Notes: a model not told the origin generated them from the letters alone. 64,000 nt of DNA from Olsenella urininfantis (GCF_900155635.1 NZ_LT732540.1:1544003-1608002); one strand, 5' to 3'; shown: positions 25,487-34,054, counted from the first letter of the stretch. Numbers and translations: made by a program.

Positions 25487-26452
25487 CTACGCGGGGATGC
25501 GGGTGCCAGAGAGGCCAGCCATTGCCTCCGCGGCCCTCTCGAGGGAGCCGATGATGCAGACGCGGCCGGGGCGGCTCTCGGCGAACTTGATGCCAGCCTT
25601 GACCTTGGGCTCCATGGAACCCTTGCCAAACTGGCCCTCCTCGACGTACTGCCTTGCCTCGTCGACGGAGATGTCCTCGAGGTCCTTCTGGTCGGGCTTG
25701 CCGAAGTTGATCGCAACGTGATCGACGGCGGTCAGCAGGACGAGGACGTCGGCGTCGCAGTCCTCGCCGAGGAGCTCGCCGCCCATGTCCTTGTCGATGA
25801 CAGCAGCCTGGCCCTTGTAGGCGCCCTTGTCACTGTAGTCACGCACCACGGGGATGCCGCCGCCGCCGCAGGCGATGACAATGAAGCCGTTGTCGAGAAG
25901 GTTAAGGATGCTCTCGTACTCAACGATCTTCTTGGGCTCGGGAGAGGCGACGACACGACGGTAGCCGCGGCCGGAGTCCTCGACGAAGACCATGTCGGGG
26001 TGGGCGGCCTGCTCGGCATCCGCCTGCTCCTTGGTCAGGAACGCGCCGATGGGCTTGGTGGGGTTCTGGAAGGCGGGGTCATCGGGATCGACCTCGATCT
26101 GGGTCACGACGGAAGCGACGTGCCAGCGCTTGTAGGCCTTGTGCATGGAGGCACCGATGGCCTGCTGCAGGTGGTAGCCAATGTAGCCCTGGGACATGGC
26201 GCCGCACTCGGGGAGGTCCATGGCGGGAATCTTGGAGTCAGTCTGGTTGGCGAAGGTGAAGGCCTTCTGGATCATGCCGACCTGCGGACCGTTGCCGTGG
26301 GTGATGATGATCTCATTGCCCTGCTCGATGACCTTGAGCAGCGTGGGGGCAGCCTCGCGGACGCGACGGATCTGCTCCTCGGGGGTGTCGCCGAGGGCAT
26401 TGCCGCCCAGCGCGATGACAACGCGGTTGGGCTTACCGGTGGCCTTGGACAT
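25487..26452 (-). CDS. arcC: carbamate kinase
   Basis: The protein has 321 residues. It converts carbamoyl phosphate and ADP to ATP, ammonia and CO2, the energy-yielding last step of arginine deiminase or agmatine/allantoin breakdown. Signatures of the amino-acid-kinase fold are clear: VVIALGGNALGD at the N-terminus, IITHGNGPQVG near residue 50, VASPEPKKIVE, ACGGGGIPVV near 200, and VIDKDMGGELLG near 225. No arcA or arcB lies within this window. The ATG at 26452 has AAGGAGGA upstream. A clear promoter lies 69-98 bases upstream in an AT-rich stretch, and a strong terminator ends the unit, so arcC is probably monocistronic. Confidence 0.96.
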   Translation of the reverse strand: MSKATGKPNRVVIALGGNALGDTPEEQIRRVREAAPTLLKVIEQGNEIIITHGNGPQVGMIQKAFTFANQTDSKIPAMDLPECGAMSQGYIGYHLQQAIGASMHKAYKRWHVASVVTQIEVDPDDPAFQNPTKPIGAFLTKEQADAEQAAHPDMVFVEDSGRGYRRVVASPEPKKIVEYESILNLLDNGFIVIACGGGGIPVVRDYSDKGAYKGQAAVIDKDMGGELLGEDCDADVLVLLTAVDHVAINFGKPDQKDLEDISVDEARQYVEEGQFGKGSMEPKVKAGIKFAESRPGRVCIIGSLERAAEAMAGLSGTRIPA

Positions 26453-26739
26453 GTTGTCCTCCTTCTTGGTGGATTCCTCCGGGCGGGGTCCGCCCGCCTC
26501 TTGTTGAACGCAAGACCAAAACTATATTCCAAGCTGCGATATGTTGTCGAGATTATTGATACTTCTATAAACGGGCGTTTTTTTGTTTCTAAAGGTAACC
26601 GCTCTATTCTTCTGGACAATTGGAGCGTTTTATTCTTCTTTTGTTCCAATATTAGGCATCTTGCGCCCAGCTAATCCATTTTCATTTTTCTCCTCGCCCC
26701 AAGCATGCGACGCCACCGCCCGCGGAGTAGCATGGGCAC
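26453..26739. other. AT-rich divergent region between arcC and gluQRS
   Basis: The region is 287 bases and visibly lower in GC than its surroundings, especially 26520-26700. It holds the arcC promoter at 26521-26550. The stretch 26560-26690 is rich in T runs on the plus strand and would be a long upstream A/T element for arcC. No coding sequence or RNA was recognised. Confidence 0.6.
26521..26550 (-). promoter_or_regulatory. arcC promoter
   Basis: On the minus strand TCGACA (26545-26550) and TATAGT (26521-26526) are separated by 18 bases. Both are one mismatch or so from the sigma-70-type consensus, and A/T-rich sequence lies upstream. Confidence 0.6.
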
Positions 26740-27810
26740 ATGGAAACTCATGCCGGTGCGCAAGGCGCGCCACCACTCCACAACGGCAGGAGGGACGATG
26801 TCGTGGGCCGTTTTGCCCCCACGCCCTCGGGCCGCATGCACTTGGGCAACGCCTTCTCGGCCCTGATGGCCTGGGCGTCCGCCCGCTCCTGCGGCGGGAG
26901 GATGGTGCTGCGCATAGAGGACCTTGACCCGCGCGCCCAGAGCAGGAAGGACAGCGACCAACTCATGCTTGACCTGCTCTGGCTTGGCCTGGATTGGGAC
27001 GAGGGGCCGTTCTACCAGAGCGAGCGGCGCGACGTCTACGACGCGGCGGTCGACAGGCTTTGCGACAAGGGCCTCCTCTACCCCTGCTTCTGCAGCAGAA
27101 GCGAGCTCCATGCCGCATGCGCGCCCCACGCCTCCGACGGCAGCTACGTCTACGCAGGCACCTGCCGCGACCTCTCCCGAGAGGAGGTCGCGGCCAAGAG
27201 TCGCGCGCGCAAGCCCGCCCTGAGGCTTCGCGTTCCCAGGCCGCAAGACGAGGGCGACCTCGTTCGCTTCGAGGACCTCGGCTATGGCTGGCGGCAGGAG
27301 TCGCTCTCGGGCGAGTGCGGTGACTTTCTCGTGCGACGCAGCGACGGCGTCATCGCCTATCAGCTCGCCGTCGTGGTGGACGATGCCCTCATGGGCGTTA
27401 CCCAGGTGGTCAGGGGCCGAGACCTTCTTGGGTCTGTTGGGCGTCAGCGCTATCTGGCTCGGTTGCTTGGCTTCGAGCCTCCTTGCTGCGGGCATGTTCC
27501 CCTGCTTGTTGCCGCTGACGGAAGAAGGCTCTCGAAGAGGGACAATGACCTTGACCTTGGGGCCTTGCGCGAGCGTGGGGTCAGACCCGAGCAGGTCGTG
27601 GGCTTGCTCGCCAGCAAGCTCGGCCTGGCGGCCGAGGGCGAAGAGATCTCTGCCCAGGAGCTTGCGGCGCGCTTCGGCTGGGATGCGGTCAGGGCCCATC
27701 GGGCCGACATAGTCGTCGGGGACGGGCCCTGCCCCTGGAGGAGCTGCCCTGATGTGCGCAACAGCCCCCGAGCATCACGCCCCGACCATGAGACCAATAA
27801 TTTGAGTTAG
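26740..27810 (+). CDS. gluQRS: glutamyl-Q tRNA(Asp) synthetase
   Basis: The protein has 356 residues. It activates glutamate and attaches it to queuosine in the wobble base of tRNA(Asp). The class-I synthetase catalytic core is present without an anticodon-binding domain, which separates it from GltX. FAPTPSGRMHLGNAF carries the HIGH-like motif, IEDLDPRA the substrate loop, CFCSRSELHAAC plus a later Tyr/Cys the zinc site, and RRLSKRDND the KMSKS-like motif. The last 60 or so residues (EEISAQELAARFGWD, then a basic tail) are less typical. A GGAG lies 12 bases before the ATG at 26740, a rather long spacing. Its product depends on queuosine, which fits the QueT transporter in the same window. 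Confidence 0.93.
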   Translation: METHAGAQGAPPLHNGRRDDVVGRFAPTPSGRMHLGNAFSALMAWASARSCGGRMVLRIEDLDPRAQSRKDSDQLMLDLLWLGLDWDEGPFYQSERRDVYDAAVDRLCDKGLLYPCFCSRSELHAACAPHASDGSYVYAGTCRDLSREEVAAKSRARKPALRLRVPRPQDEGDLVRFEDLGYGWRQESLSGECGDFLVRRSDGVIAYQLAVVVDDALMGVTQVVRGRDLLGSVGRQRYLARLLGFEPPCCGHVPLLVAADGRRLSKRDNDLDLGALRERGVRPEQVVGLLASKLGLAAEGEEISAQELAARFGWDAVRAHRADIVVGDGPCPWRSCPDVRNSPRASRPDHETNNLS

Positions 27811-27812
27811 TG

Positions 27813-27841
27813 TTGTGAGCACTCTGTTTGTGGGGTATCAT
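27813..27841 (+). promoter_or_regulatory. tRNA-Ser promoter
   Basis: TTGTGA (27813-27818) and TATCAT (27836-27841) with a 17-base spacer, 17 bases before the tRNA. Confidence 0.65.
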
Positions 27842-27858
27842 GCTCTAGCACGATATAC

Positions 27859-27949
27859 GGAGAGCTGACCGAGAGGCCGAAGGTGCTCGCCTGCTAAGCG
27901 AGTATAGTCCCAAAGACTATCTGGGGTTCGAATCCCCAGCTCTCCGCCA
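27859..27949 (+). tRNA. tRNA-Ser (anticodon GCU)
   Basis: Acceptor arms GGAGAGC and GCTCTCC pair, the anticodon stem CTCGC/GCGAG encloses loop CTGCTAA (anticodon GCT), and a long variable arm marks a class II tRNA. CCA is encoded. It reads AGC/AGU serine codons. It has its own promoter and terminator. Confidence 0.97.
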
Positions 27950-27960
27950 TTTGCGATTCA

Positions 27961-28002
27961 AGCGGGCCAGCCGAAGACGATGCGGCTGGCCCGCTTTCTT
28001 TG
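27961..28002 (+). terminator. terminator after tRNA-Ser
   Basis: Perfect 13-bp arms 27961-27973 and 27983-27995 with a nine-base loop, followed by TTTCTTT. Confidence 0.92.
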
Positions 28003-28080
28003 CCCTCTCTCTTCATGCAGATCTTTTTGGCTTTTTAACTGGGAAAACTATCTTTTGCTAAGAAATCCTCCTTTTTTTGC

Positions 28081-28109
28081 TTGACTTAGGCTGGTGGGGA
28101 TGGCATTCT
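28081..28109 (+). promoter_or_regulatory. tRNA-Arg promoter
   Basis: TTGACT (28081-28086) and CATTCT (28104-28109) with a 17-base spacer, twelve bases before the tRNA. Confidence 0.65.
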
Positions 28110-28121
28110 AATTCCTGCAAC

Positions 28122-28198
28122 GCGGCGTTACCTCAGCTGGATAGAGGGTCTGACTACGAATCAGAACGTCACAGGTTCGAATCCTGTACGCCGCACCA
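28122..28198 (+). tRNA. tRNA-Arg (anticodon ACG)
   Basis: Acceptor arms GCGGCGT/ACGCCGC, anticodon loop CTACGAA (ACG), T-loop GTTCGAATC and encoded CCA. With A34 edited to inosine it reads CGU, CGC and CGA. These are exactly the Arg codons used in the leader peptide upstream of argG at 50141-50242. Confidence 0.97.
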
Positions 28199-28207
28199 TT
28201 GCAAACC

Positions 28208-28235
28208 AAGAGCCCCGCAAGGGGCTCTTTTTCTT
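28208..28235 (+). terminator. terminator after tRNA-Arg (possibly bidirectional)
   Basis: Arms AAGAGCCCC (28208-28216) and GGGGCTCTT (28221-28229) around GCAA, followed by TTTCTT. On the minus strand it follows the stop of the orphan gene at 28248 and may also end that transcript. Confidence 0.9.
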
Positions 28236-28247
28236 AATCTCGACACA

Positions 28248-28637
28248 TCAGGCCGCACAGGTGTCCCGGCTGAGTCCCTCGGGGCGCCAGCAGATGCCTT
28301 CGCGCGAAGAGGCGCAGAACGCGTAGCCAATGCCTCCTGCATCGAGCATGTCCTGGAAATCTACCAGGCGCCAACCGTCCTTCTCCATGAGGGCGGCAAG
28401 CATCATGGGAAGATCTTCCTCACGCGCCGAATCCATGCCCAAGGAGCGCAAGAGGTGCCCGACCGCCACCGCGCGCAGCGTCAGGCGCTGGCGGTACTCC
28501 TGGGCCCCAAAGGCAAGCAGCGCCGCGGGGCCAAGGCAGCGCTCCTCAATCCACACTCCCCCACCAGGCTCCTCCGCCATAAAGCACCTACGTCCGTCCC
28601 CCTCGCAACCCTCCTGCCACAGAAGCACCTCGTCCAT
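28248..28637 (-). CDS. small orphan protein with an SOS-type promoter
   Basis: The protein has 129 residues, with no signal peptide or membrane helix. I do not recognise the family. Visible features are a Gly/acidic N-terminus with scattered Cys (residues about 11, 19 and 34), a central helix-rich part (GPAALLAFGAQEYRQRLTLRAVAVGHLLRSLG), a helix rich in Met/Leu (LPMMLAALMEKDGW) and a C-terminal part with three more Cys. AAGGAGGTCA precedes the ATG at 28637, a strong ribosome site. Its promoter carries a perfect LexA/DinR-type palindrome in the spacer (28679-28690), so expression should rise on DNA damage. By regulation alone it may be a damage-response accessory or cell-cycle inhibitor; no function is shown by sequence. 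Confidence 0.8.
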   Translation of the reverse strand: MDEVLLWQEGCEGDGRRCFMAEEPGGGVWIEERCLGPAALLAFGAQEYRQRLTLRAVAVGHLLRSLGMDSAREEDLPMMLAALMEKDGWRLVDFQDMLDAGGIGYAFCASSREGICWRPEGLSRDTCAA

Positions 28638-28672
28638 GGATGACCTCCTTCTCCCCTTGCGGCTCTGCCGTA

Positions 28673-28701
28673 ATAATAGAACATATGTTCTGTATTTGCA
28701 A
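28673..28701 (-). promoter_or_regulatory. promoter with embedded LexA/DinR-type operator
   Basis: On the minus strand -35 TTGCAA (28696-28701) and -10 TATTAT (28673-28678) flank a 17-base spacer. The spacer contains GAACATATGTTC (28679-28690), a perfect match to the Gram-positive SOS box core GAAC-N4-GTTC, with a 14-base palindrome overall. Repressor bound there would block polymerase directly. Confidence 0.82.
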
Positions 28702-28704
28702 GAC

Positions 28705-28739
28705 AAAAAGGGCCGGCTCCCGTTTCCGGGGCGCCGGCC
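28705..28739 (-). terminator. terminator of serS
   Basis: Arms GGCCGGC (28711-28717) and GCCGGCC (28733-28739), with further inner G-C pairing, precede TTTTTGTC on the minus strand. The U-tract abuts the -35 of the SOS-type promoter. Confidence 0.9.
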
Positions 28740-28761
28740 ATCAAAGGGGGTGCGGGAAGGA

Positions 28762-30048
28762 TTAGTCCTCGGGCTCGATGCGCTCCATGCCGCGCATGTA
28801 GGGGCGCAGGGCCTCGGGCACCGTAATTGACCCGTCCTCGTTCTGGTAGTTCTCCATGATGGCGGCCATGGCGCGGCCAACCGCCAGGCCAGAGCCGTTG
28901 AGGGTGTGCACCAGACGCGTGCCCTTGAACTCCTTGGGGTCCCTGTAGCGGATGTTGGCGCGGCGCGCCTGGAAGTCCCAGCAGTTGGAGCAGGACGAGA
29001 TCTCCTTGTACGCGCCATAGCTGGGCAGCCACACCTCGATGTCGTAGCACTTGGTCGCCGAGAAGCCGATGTCTCCGGTGCAGAGCGTCACGACCCTGTA
29101 GGGAAGGCCCAGGAGCCTCAGGCACTCCTCCGCCTCGGCAACCATGGACTCGAGCTGGTTCATGGAGTCCTCGGGCTTGGCGAACTTGACCATCTCCACC
29201 TTGTCGAACTCGTGCACGCGGATGATGCCGCGGGTGTCGCGGCCGGCGGAGCCCGCCTCCTCGCGGAAGCACGGGGTGAAGGCCGTGTAGAGCAGGGGGA
29301 GCTTGTCGACGTCCAGGATCTCGTCGCGATGGATGTTCGTGAGCATCACCTCGGCTGTTGGGATGAGGTACATGCCGCCGCTCACATGGAAGAGGTCCTC
29401 GTCGAACTTAGGGAGCTGACCCGTGCCGAAGAGGGAGTCGTGGTTGGTTATGACGGGGGGCCACCACTCCTTGAAGCCCGCCATGACGTGCTGGTCGATG
29501 AAGAAGTTGATGAGGGCGCGCTCCATCAGGGCGCCAGCGCCGCCAAGCAGGTAGAAGCGTGTCCCCGCCAGCTTCACGCCCCGGTCGAAGTCGATCATTC
29601 CTGTGGAGGGGCCAAGGTCCCAGTGCGCCTTCGGCTCGAAGTCGAAGGCCCGCGGCTCGCCCCACTTGCGTTGCTCGGGGTTGTCGGAATCGTCCTTGCC
29701 ATAGGGGACGGACTCGTGGGGGATGTTGGGGATGGCGGCAACCAGGTCAAACAGCTCGCCCTCAACGGCCGCGCGCCTCTCCTCGAGCTCGGAGATGCGG
29801 CCCTTGTTGGCTGCGACCTCCGCCTTCGCCGCCTCTGCCTCCTCGCGCCTGCCCTCGCGCATGAGAAGGCCGACCTGCTTCGAGATGGCGTTGCGCTCGG
29901 CCTGGAGGCGCTCCACCTCAGAGATGGTCGCCCTGCGGCTCTCGTCCAGCTCGAAGAATCGGTCGCGGTCCCAGTGCGCGTTCTGCCGCGAGGCGCAGGC
30001 GCTGTCGACCGCGTCAGGGTTCTCTCTCACAAACTTGATGTCGAGCAT
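28762..30048 (-). CDS. serS: seryl-tRNA synthetase
   Basis: The protein has 428 residues. It charges tRNA-Ser (and initial serylation of tRNA-Sec where present). A long N-terminal coiled-coil arm (about residues 30-105, [19 protein letters not shown]) binds the tRNA long variable arm. The class II catalytic motifs follow: [29 protein letters not shown] (motif 2; here split in mind between residues 260 and 290) and [19 protein letters not shown] (motif 3, near 390). GAGGGGA precedes the ATG at 30048. It is transcribed alone, ends at a strong terminator, and diverges from a small membrane protein gene across a region with a 14-base palindrome. Confidence 0.97.
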   Translation of the reverse strand: MLDIKFVRENPDAVDSACASRQNAHWDRDRFFELDESRRATISEVERLQAERNAISKQVGLLMREGRREEAEAAKAEVAANKGRISELEERRAAVEGELFDLVAAIPNIPHESVPYGKDDSDNPEQRKWGEPRAFDFEPKAHWDLGPSTGMIDFDRGVKLAGTRFYLLGGAGALMERALINFFIDQHVMAGFKEWWPPVITNHDSLFGTGQLPKFDEDLFHVSGGMYLIPTAEVMLTNIHRDEILDVDKLPLLYTAFTPCFREEAGSAGRDTRGIIRVHEFDKVEMVKFAKPEDSMNQLESMVAEAEECLRLLGLPYRVVTLCTGDIGFSATKCYDIEVWLPSYGAYKEISSCSNCWDFQARRANIRYRDPKEFKGTRLVHTLNGSGLAVGRAMAAIMENYQNEDGSITVPEALRPYMRGMERIEPED

Positions 30049-30122
30049 TGCAATTCCCCTCGAATAGGATTTACTCCGTCAAGCGCGCGGCCAAGGTGGC
30101 TGCGTGGGCCGCCTGCGTTGCT

Positions 30123-30136
30123 CAAGTATATACTTG
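30123..30136. promoter_or_regulatory. 14-bp palindrome over divergent -10 boxes
   Basis: CAAGTATATACTTG is a perfect palindrome and contains TATACT on each strand, usable as a -10 in both directions, toward serS and toward the small protein at 30230. No good -35 was found for either. It may be an operator. Confidence 0.45.
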
Positions 30137-30229
30137 TGCGGACGCGCGGCCCTTTGCCACGCATCTTCGACAGAGCGAGGCGCCAACCCAAAGATGTGCC
30201 GGCGCCACACAAGACAGGGGGAGCGGCTG

Positions 30230-30445
30230 ATGGTTGGCGATGTTTTCGGATGGCTCTTTGGCACGCGTCCCGGTGTCCTGGCGCTCGTCCTAGGCGGCAT
30301 AGTGCTCTTCCTGATCATCTCCTTTGTCCTTGAGCGCCGCACGCGCGCGCAGTACAAGAACCATGAGAGGGGCGAGGGCGACTGGAGCCTCTTTGACGAT
30401 GACGACGAGAGCGGCTGGAGCGACTTCGACGAGGACAACAAGTAG
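30230..30445 (+). CDS. small single-span membrane protein with acidic tail
   Basis: The protein has 71 residues. A hydrophobic helix spans about residues 14-34 (PGVLALVLGGIVLFLIISFV), preceded by a short outside segment and followed by a basic stretch (LERRTRAQYK), so the C-terminus is probably cytoplasmic. The tail is very acidic (DWSLFDDDDESGWSDFDED) with Trp/Phe at regular positions. I do not know the family or function. AGGGGGAG lies six bases before the ATG at 30230. It is monocistronic, ending at a strong terminator. Confidence 0.75.
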   Translation: MVGDVFGWLFGTRPGVLALVLGGIVLFLIISFVLERRTRAQYKNHERGEGDWSLFDDDDESGWSDFDEDNK

Positions 30446-30471
30446 CCCACCCTTCCTAGCCGACAAAGCAG

Positions 30472-30504
30472 AAAGGGCCCCCGGCATGATGCCAGGGGCC
30501 CTTT
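30472..30504 (+). terminator. terminator after the small membrane protein gene
   Basis: AAAGGGCCCC and GGGGCCCTTTT pair around an inner GGCAT/ATGCC hairpin. T and A tracts on both sides make it suitable also for tRNA-Leu on the minus strand. Confidence 0.9.
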
Positions 30505-30512
30505 TGAGTTCA

Positions 30513-30599
30513 TGGTGCGGGCGAAAGGACTTGAACCTTCATGAGATTGCTCTCATACGGACCTGAACCGTACGCGTCTGCCAATTCCGCCACGCCCGC
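30513..30599 (-). tRNA. tRNA-Leu (anticodon CAG)
   Basis: Acceptor arms GCGGGCG/CGCCCGC, anticodon stem TACGG/CCGTA with loop TTCAGGT (CAG), long variable arm and encoded CCA. It reads CUG, a very frequent Leu codon in these genes. Confidence 0.96.
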
Positions 30600-30766
30600 G
30601 TGCAGGATGGCATCTTACTACTATTCCACCCTTCTGCGCAATGGAAAGTTTTGCAGCGGGGCGGGTAAATGTGAACGCATCATAAACATGGCCAAAGCAC
30701 GCTAGAATAGCAGCAGAAACAGGCACGAGCTCACGCAAGACGCAGCTGAAACGAACAGGACGAGCC

Positions 30767-32554
30767 GTGATTGACAGCATGCCCCCGTCGGCGCTGCCGA
30801 CAAGCCCCTCATATGCACAGACCTCGCACCAGGCGCTCCTGCTGGGTCGCTACCGCATCATGGAGTCCTGTGGGACGGGCGGCTTTGGTGACGTGCTCAC
30901 CTGCTGGGACACGCGCCTGCAGCGCAGGGTCGCCATCAAACGCATGCCACTGGTGGCGCAGGCGGGTCACGCGGGCATGGCGTCAGCCCTCGACGAGGCG
31001 CTCAAGGAGGCTCGAACCTCCAGCATGCTGGCGCATCCCAACATCGTCACCGTGTTCGACTTCGAGGTTGACCATAGCTATGCCTACCTGGTGATGGAGT
31101 ACGTCGACGGGCTCACTCTCTCGGAACTCCTCGCTCGGGTGGAAGGCGGGACCCTGACGGGAGACGAATGCTCCTACCTGGTCGGATCCGTTGCCAGGGC
31201 CCTTGAGTACGCGCACGAGAACGGCGTCCTGCACCTGGACATCAAGCCCACCAACATCATGCTCGACCGCTCCGGCAGGGTGAAGCTCTGCGACTTTGGC
31301 ATGGCCACCCTGGCATCCGCCACGGGATACGGCGGCGCGCGAGGAGGAACCGTTGGGTACATGCCCCCCGAGCAGATCGTGGGGGAGCTCGTGGACGAGC
31401 GCAGTGACATATTCTCGCTCGCCGTGGTCACCTGGCAGGCCCTGACGGGAGAGAACCCCTTTGCCGCCGACGGCGCCGAGGAATCGCTCAGGAAGATCGA
31501 GCGCGGCCCCAAGCGCAGCATATCCAAACTCAGCCCCTGTGCGACGGGCATGGCCGAGAACGTCATCATGCAGTCCATCCAGCCCAGCCAGGCATCACGT
31601 CTCCCCAGCGTGGCGGACTTCTCCAATGAGCTGTGCTTCGCCCTGGGGGATGCCGACGAGGGAGCCGCCTCCCTTCGGGCGCTCATGGGGCAAACCCTGG
31701 ACGGGGAGGCACAGGACGGCGAGCTGAGCATGAGGGAGCGCCTGCCGCTCGCCTATAGGTACCCCTGGCTCCTGGGCGCTCTCAGAAGGGCCTCGAGCGC
31801 GGTGGTGGCGACATGGGCGTCGTACCCCGCCATGAGCGAGCTCCTGCAGGGACGGCCGCGCATCCTGCTGGCGGGCCTCTCTGCGGTGGCAGCCCTTACC
31901 GCCGCATGGACCCCCCTGGGTCCGGTGCTTGCCATGTGCTGCCTGGTGGTGGCGCTGTTCTCTGGCCCCGAGGGGGCTGCGACCATCATGCTCCCCGGCT
32001 CCCTGCTGCTCCTGTTCGCCTGGTGGTGGGCGCGCCTTGGCAGGAGGGACCGCCTGTCGAGCCTCTCGACCCTCGCGGGCGCCTGCGTCATGCAGCCCTT
32101 CGCCGCCCCCGCGCTGTCCTCTCTTGGACTGCCCCCCCTTCGCGCTGCCGCCACCAGCGCCTGGGCGTGGGTTGTGGCGACCCTGTTCCCGCTCTGCTCC
32201 CAGTACGAGTTCAACGCGAACGCCATCGTGCCGGAGCTGCCCCGGGGCCTCCTCTCCCCCGACCCCCTCGCCTCGCTCGCGGCCTGCTTCCTCGCGGCGT
32301 TCACATCCTCTGCAATTGCCCGCTGGCGCCCCAGCGTTGGTGGCTGCATAGCAGGTCAGGTACTTTGCGCGGCCATCCTCGTCGCCTCCAGGATCCTTGC
32401 CGTCCAGCTGGGCATTAGCGACAGTTTGGTAGGCGACAGCTGGGCCTCCATGACCGTTGCGCTACTCTTAGGTATGCTTGCGGGCATTGTGACCGTCCTT
32501 AGAGGACCCCTGCCCGCAGACGAGGAGGCTGAAGAGTACGATGAATTTGCTTAA
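30767..32554 (+). CDS. membrane Ser/Thr protein kinase, non-RD type
   Basis: The protein has 595 residues. The N-terminal kinase domain (about 25-290) shows a Gly-rich loop GTGGFGDV, the ATP-binding VAIK, an alpha-C Glu region DEALKEART, the catalytic loop VLHLDIKPTNIML, CDFG and a PPEQ activation segment. The catalytic loop has Leu where most kinases have Arg (HLD instead of HRD), a non-RD kinase, so it may not need activation-loop phosphorylation. The C-terminal half (about 340-580) has around seven hydrophobic segments and no PASTA domain. The start is GTG at 30767 with AGGA upstream. The stop lies 14 bases inside the FhaA gene. It heads the operon that ends with the PASTA kinase. Confidence 0.88.
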   Translation: MIDSMPPSALPTSPSYAQTSHQALLLGRYRIMESCGTGGFGDVLTCWDTRLQRRVAIKRMPLVAQAGHAGMASALDEALKEARTSSMLAHPNIVTVFDFEVDHSYAYLVMEYVDGLTLSELLARVEGGTLTGDECSYLVGSVARALEYAHENGVLHLDIKPTNIMLDRSGRVKLCDFGMATLASATGYGGARGGTVGYMPPEQIVGELVDERSDIFSLAVVTWQALTGENPFAADGAEESLRKIERGPKRSISKLSPCATGMAENVIMQSIQPSQASRLPSVADFSNELCFALGDADEGAASLRALMGQTLDGEAQDGELSMRERLPLAYRYPWLLGALRRASSAVVATWASYPAMSELLQGRPRILLAGLSAVAALTAAWTPLGPVLAMCCLVVALFSGPEGAATIMLPGSLLLLFAWWWARLGRRDRLSSLSTLAGACVMQPFAAPALSSLGLPPLRAAATSAWAWVVATLFPLCSQYEFNANAIVPELPRGLLSPDPLASLAACFLAAFTSSAIARWRPSVGGCIAGQVLCAAILVASRILAVQLGISDSLVGDSWASMTVALLLGMLAGIVTVLRGPLPADEEAEEYDEFA

Positions 32555-33644
32555 GACGTTCGAGGGTCGCATCGCTGACGCCTTTGGTGCCGCGCCACAG
32601 GGCTTTGCCGCGCCGTTCTCCTTCAAGAAGCTCGCCAAGCGCGCCACCCGCGAGATGGAAAACGAGACCTTCGAGGTGGACGGCGTGGATACCGCGCCAG
32701 CGCTCTACACCATCCTCGTGTCGGCGGCGGACGATTCCGTCATGCGACCCCTTTACGGCCAGCTCACGAAAGAGATCGTCTCCTTCGTCGAGGCGCAGGC
32801 GCAGTCCAAGGGATATGTGTTCACGGGCAAGCCGCTCACGCGCTTCATGGTAGACCCCGCGCTCAAGGGCGGTCGCTTCGCCGTCTTTGCCGAGAACGTC
32901 GATGCCCTGACCCTGGGGCGCCTGCGCGAGGAGGAGGAGGCCTTCCTCACGGGATCCGCGGGGCTGGGCGGTGCCGCATCCCAGCTGCGCGCTGGCGCGG
33001 GCCGCACCCCCTCTCCCAGGCAGGCCGACCCCGTTCCCGTCACAACCCTGCGGCCCGTCGAGGAGCCCTCAAGGCCCTTTGGCCCCGATGCGCAGGAGTT
33101 TGCGCCATTGGTAGGCCCCGCTCCCCTTGACGCATCCGCCGGCCTCAGCGTGCTTCCCGAGAGCATCGTGGACGACGCCCTCCAGGCGGCACCTCTCGTA
33201 GAGTCAATGGACCCCCTGGTCCCCCTGGCTCCGCCAGAGCCCGCTGCGGCAGCCCATGGGTCATCTCCCGAGACGCCCCTCACCCAGCGCAGGAACGTCC
33301 CCCTCGTCAACCACCAGAACCATGCCATGGGCCGCGGCCAATCTGCCGACGAGCCCAGCTGCCTGCTCATAGATCACCAGACCGGCAAGACCTACACCGC
33401 CCATGCCCCCGCAACTGTCATGGGGCGCGAGCGCATGGCGGGAAGCATAGTCTTGCGTGACCCCAACGTCTCGAGACGCCATGCCAAGATCAGCTATGAC
33501 GGGCGCGTCTGGCATATCAGCGACCTTGGCTCGACCAACGGAACCCTGGTCAACAACGTGGACGTTGACTCCGTTGCCCTGCGCAGCGGCGACATGATAA
33601 CCGTGGGGCTCACGAACCTTGAGTTCCGGGAGAGCGAGTCATGA
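32541..33644 (+). CDS. fhaA: FhaA-like protein: DUF3662 plus FHA domain
   Basis: The protein has 367 residues. The N-terminal DUF3662 domain (about 1-130: MNLLKTFEGRIADAFGAA, FKKLAKRATREMENETFEV, YGQLTKEIVSFVEAQA) is followed by a long Pro/Ala-rich linker (about 140-260). The C-terminal FHA domain (about 275-367) reads TVMGRERMAGSIVLRDPNVSRRHAKI and DLGSTNGTLVNN, with the Arg, Ser and Asn needed for phospho-Thr binding. In mycobacteria FhaA binds the phosphorylated MviN-like flippase domain and FhaB/PknB partners in peptidoglycan synthesis. It overlaps the kinase gene by 14 bases and the FhaB gene by four. Confidence 0.92.
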   Translation: MNLLKTFEGRIADAFGAAPQGFAAPFSFKKLAKRATREMENETFEVDGVDTAPALYTILVSAADDSVMRPLYGQLTKEIVSFVEAQAQSKGYVFTGKPLTRFMVDPALKGGRFAVFAENVDALTLGRLREEEEAFLTGSAGLGGAASQLRAGAGRTPSPRQADPVPVTTLRPVEEPSRPFGPDAQEFAPLVGPAPLDASAGLSVLPESIVDDALQAAPLVESMDPLVPLAPPEPAAAAHGSSPETPLTQRRNVPLVNHQNHAMGRGQSADEPSCLLIDHQTGKTYTAHAPATVMGRERMAGSIVLRDPNVSRRHAKISYDGRVWHISDLGSTNGTLVNNVDVDSVALRSGDMITVGLTNLEFRESES

Positions 33645-34054
33645 TCGATCTCATCCTGTTTGCAGGGAGAGTCGTCCTCATAGTCCTCCTCTACGTCTTT
33701 CTCTTCTCCGTTACCAAGACCGGCATCGGCCTGGTGCGCGGGCAACGCAAGGACGGCGCCATCTGGTCCGTTGACGTCGAGAAGGGCGCACGTTCCCTGC
33801 GCGGCCTCCATGTGGACATGCTGGGGCCCGTGGTCATTGGCCGCTCGCCCTCCTCGGACATCGTCATAGACGAGCCCTTCGTCTCGGCCACGCATGCGCG
33901 CTTCACGCTCCAGGGCCCGGCCCTGGTGCTCGAGGACCTCAACTCCACGAACGGGACCTTGGTGAACGGGCATCCCATCTCGCAGCCCGTCACGCTGCGC
34001 GACGGAGACGAGGTGCAGGTAGGTGACGCCATCATGCGCGTGAGTCGCCGATGA
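33641..34054 (+). CDS. fhaB: FhaB-like protein: one membrane helix plus FHA domain
   Basis: The protein has 137 residues. A membrane helix at about residues 4-27 (ILFAGRVVLIVLLYVFLFS) anchors a C-terminal FHA domain with VVIGRSPSSDIVIDEPFVSATHARF and LEDLNSTNGTLVNG. The phospho-Thr-binding Arg, Ser and Asn are present. It matches FhaB/FipA, which in mycobacteria links Ser/Thr kinase signalling to the divisome. ATGA overlaps couple it to both neighbours. Confidence 0.92.
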   Translation: MIDLILFAGRVVLIVLLYVFLFSVTKTGIGLVRGQRKDGAIWSVDVEKGARSLRGLHVDMLGPVVIGRSPSSDIVIDEPFVSATHARFTLQGPALVLEDLNSTNGTLVNGHPISQPVTLRDGDEVQVGDAIMRVSRR

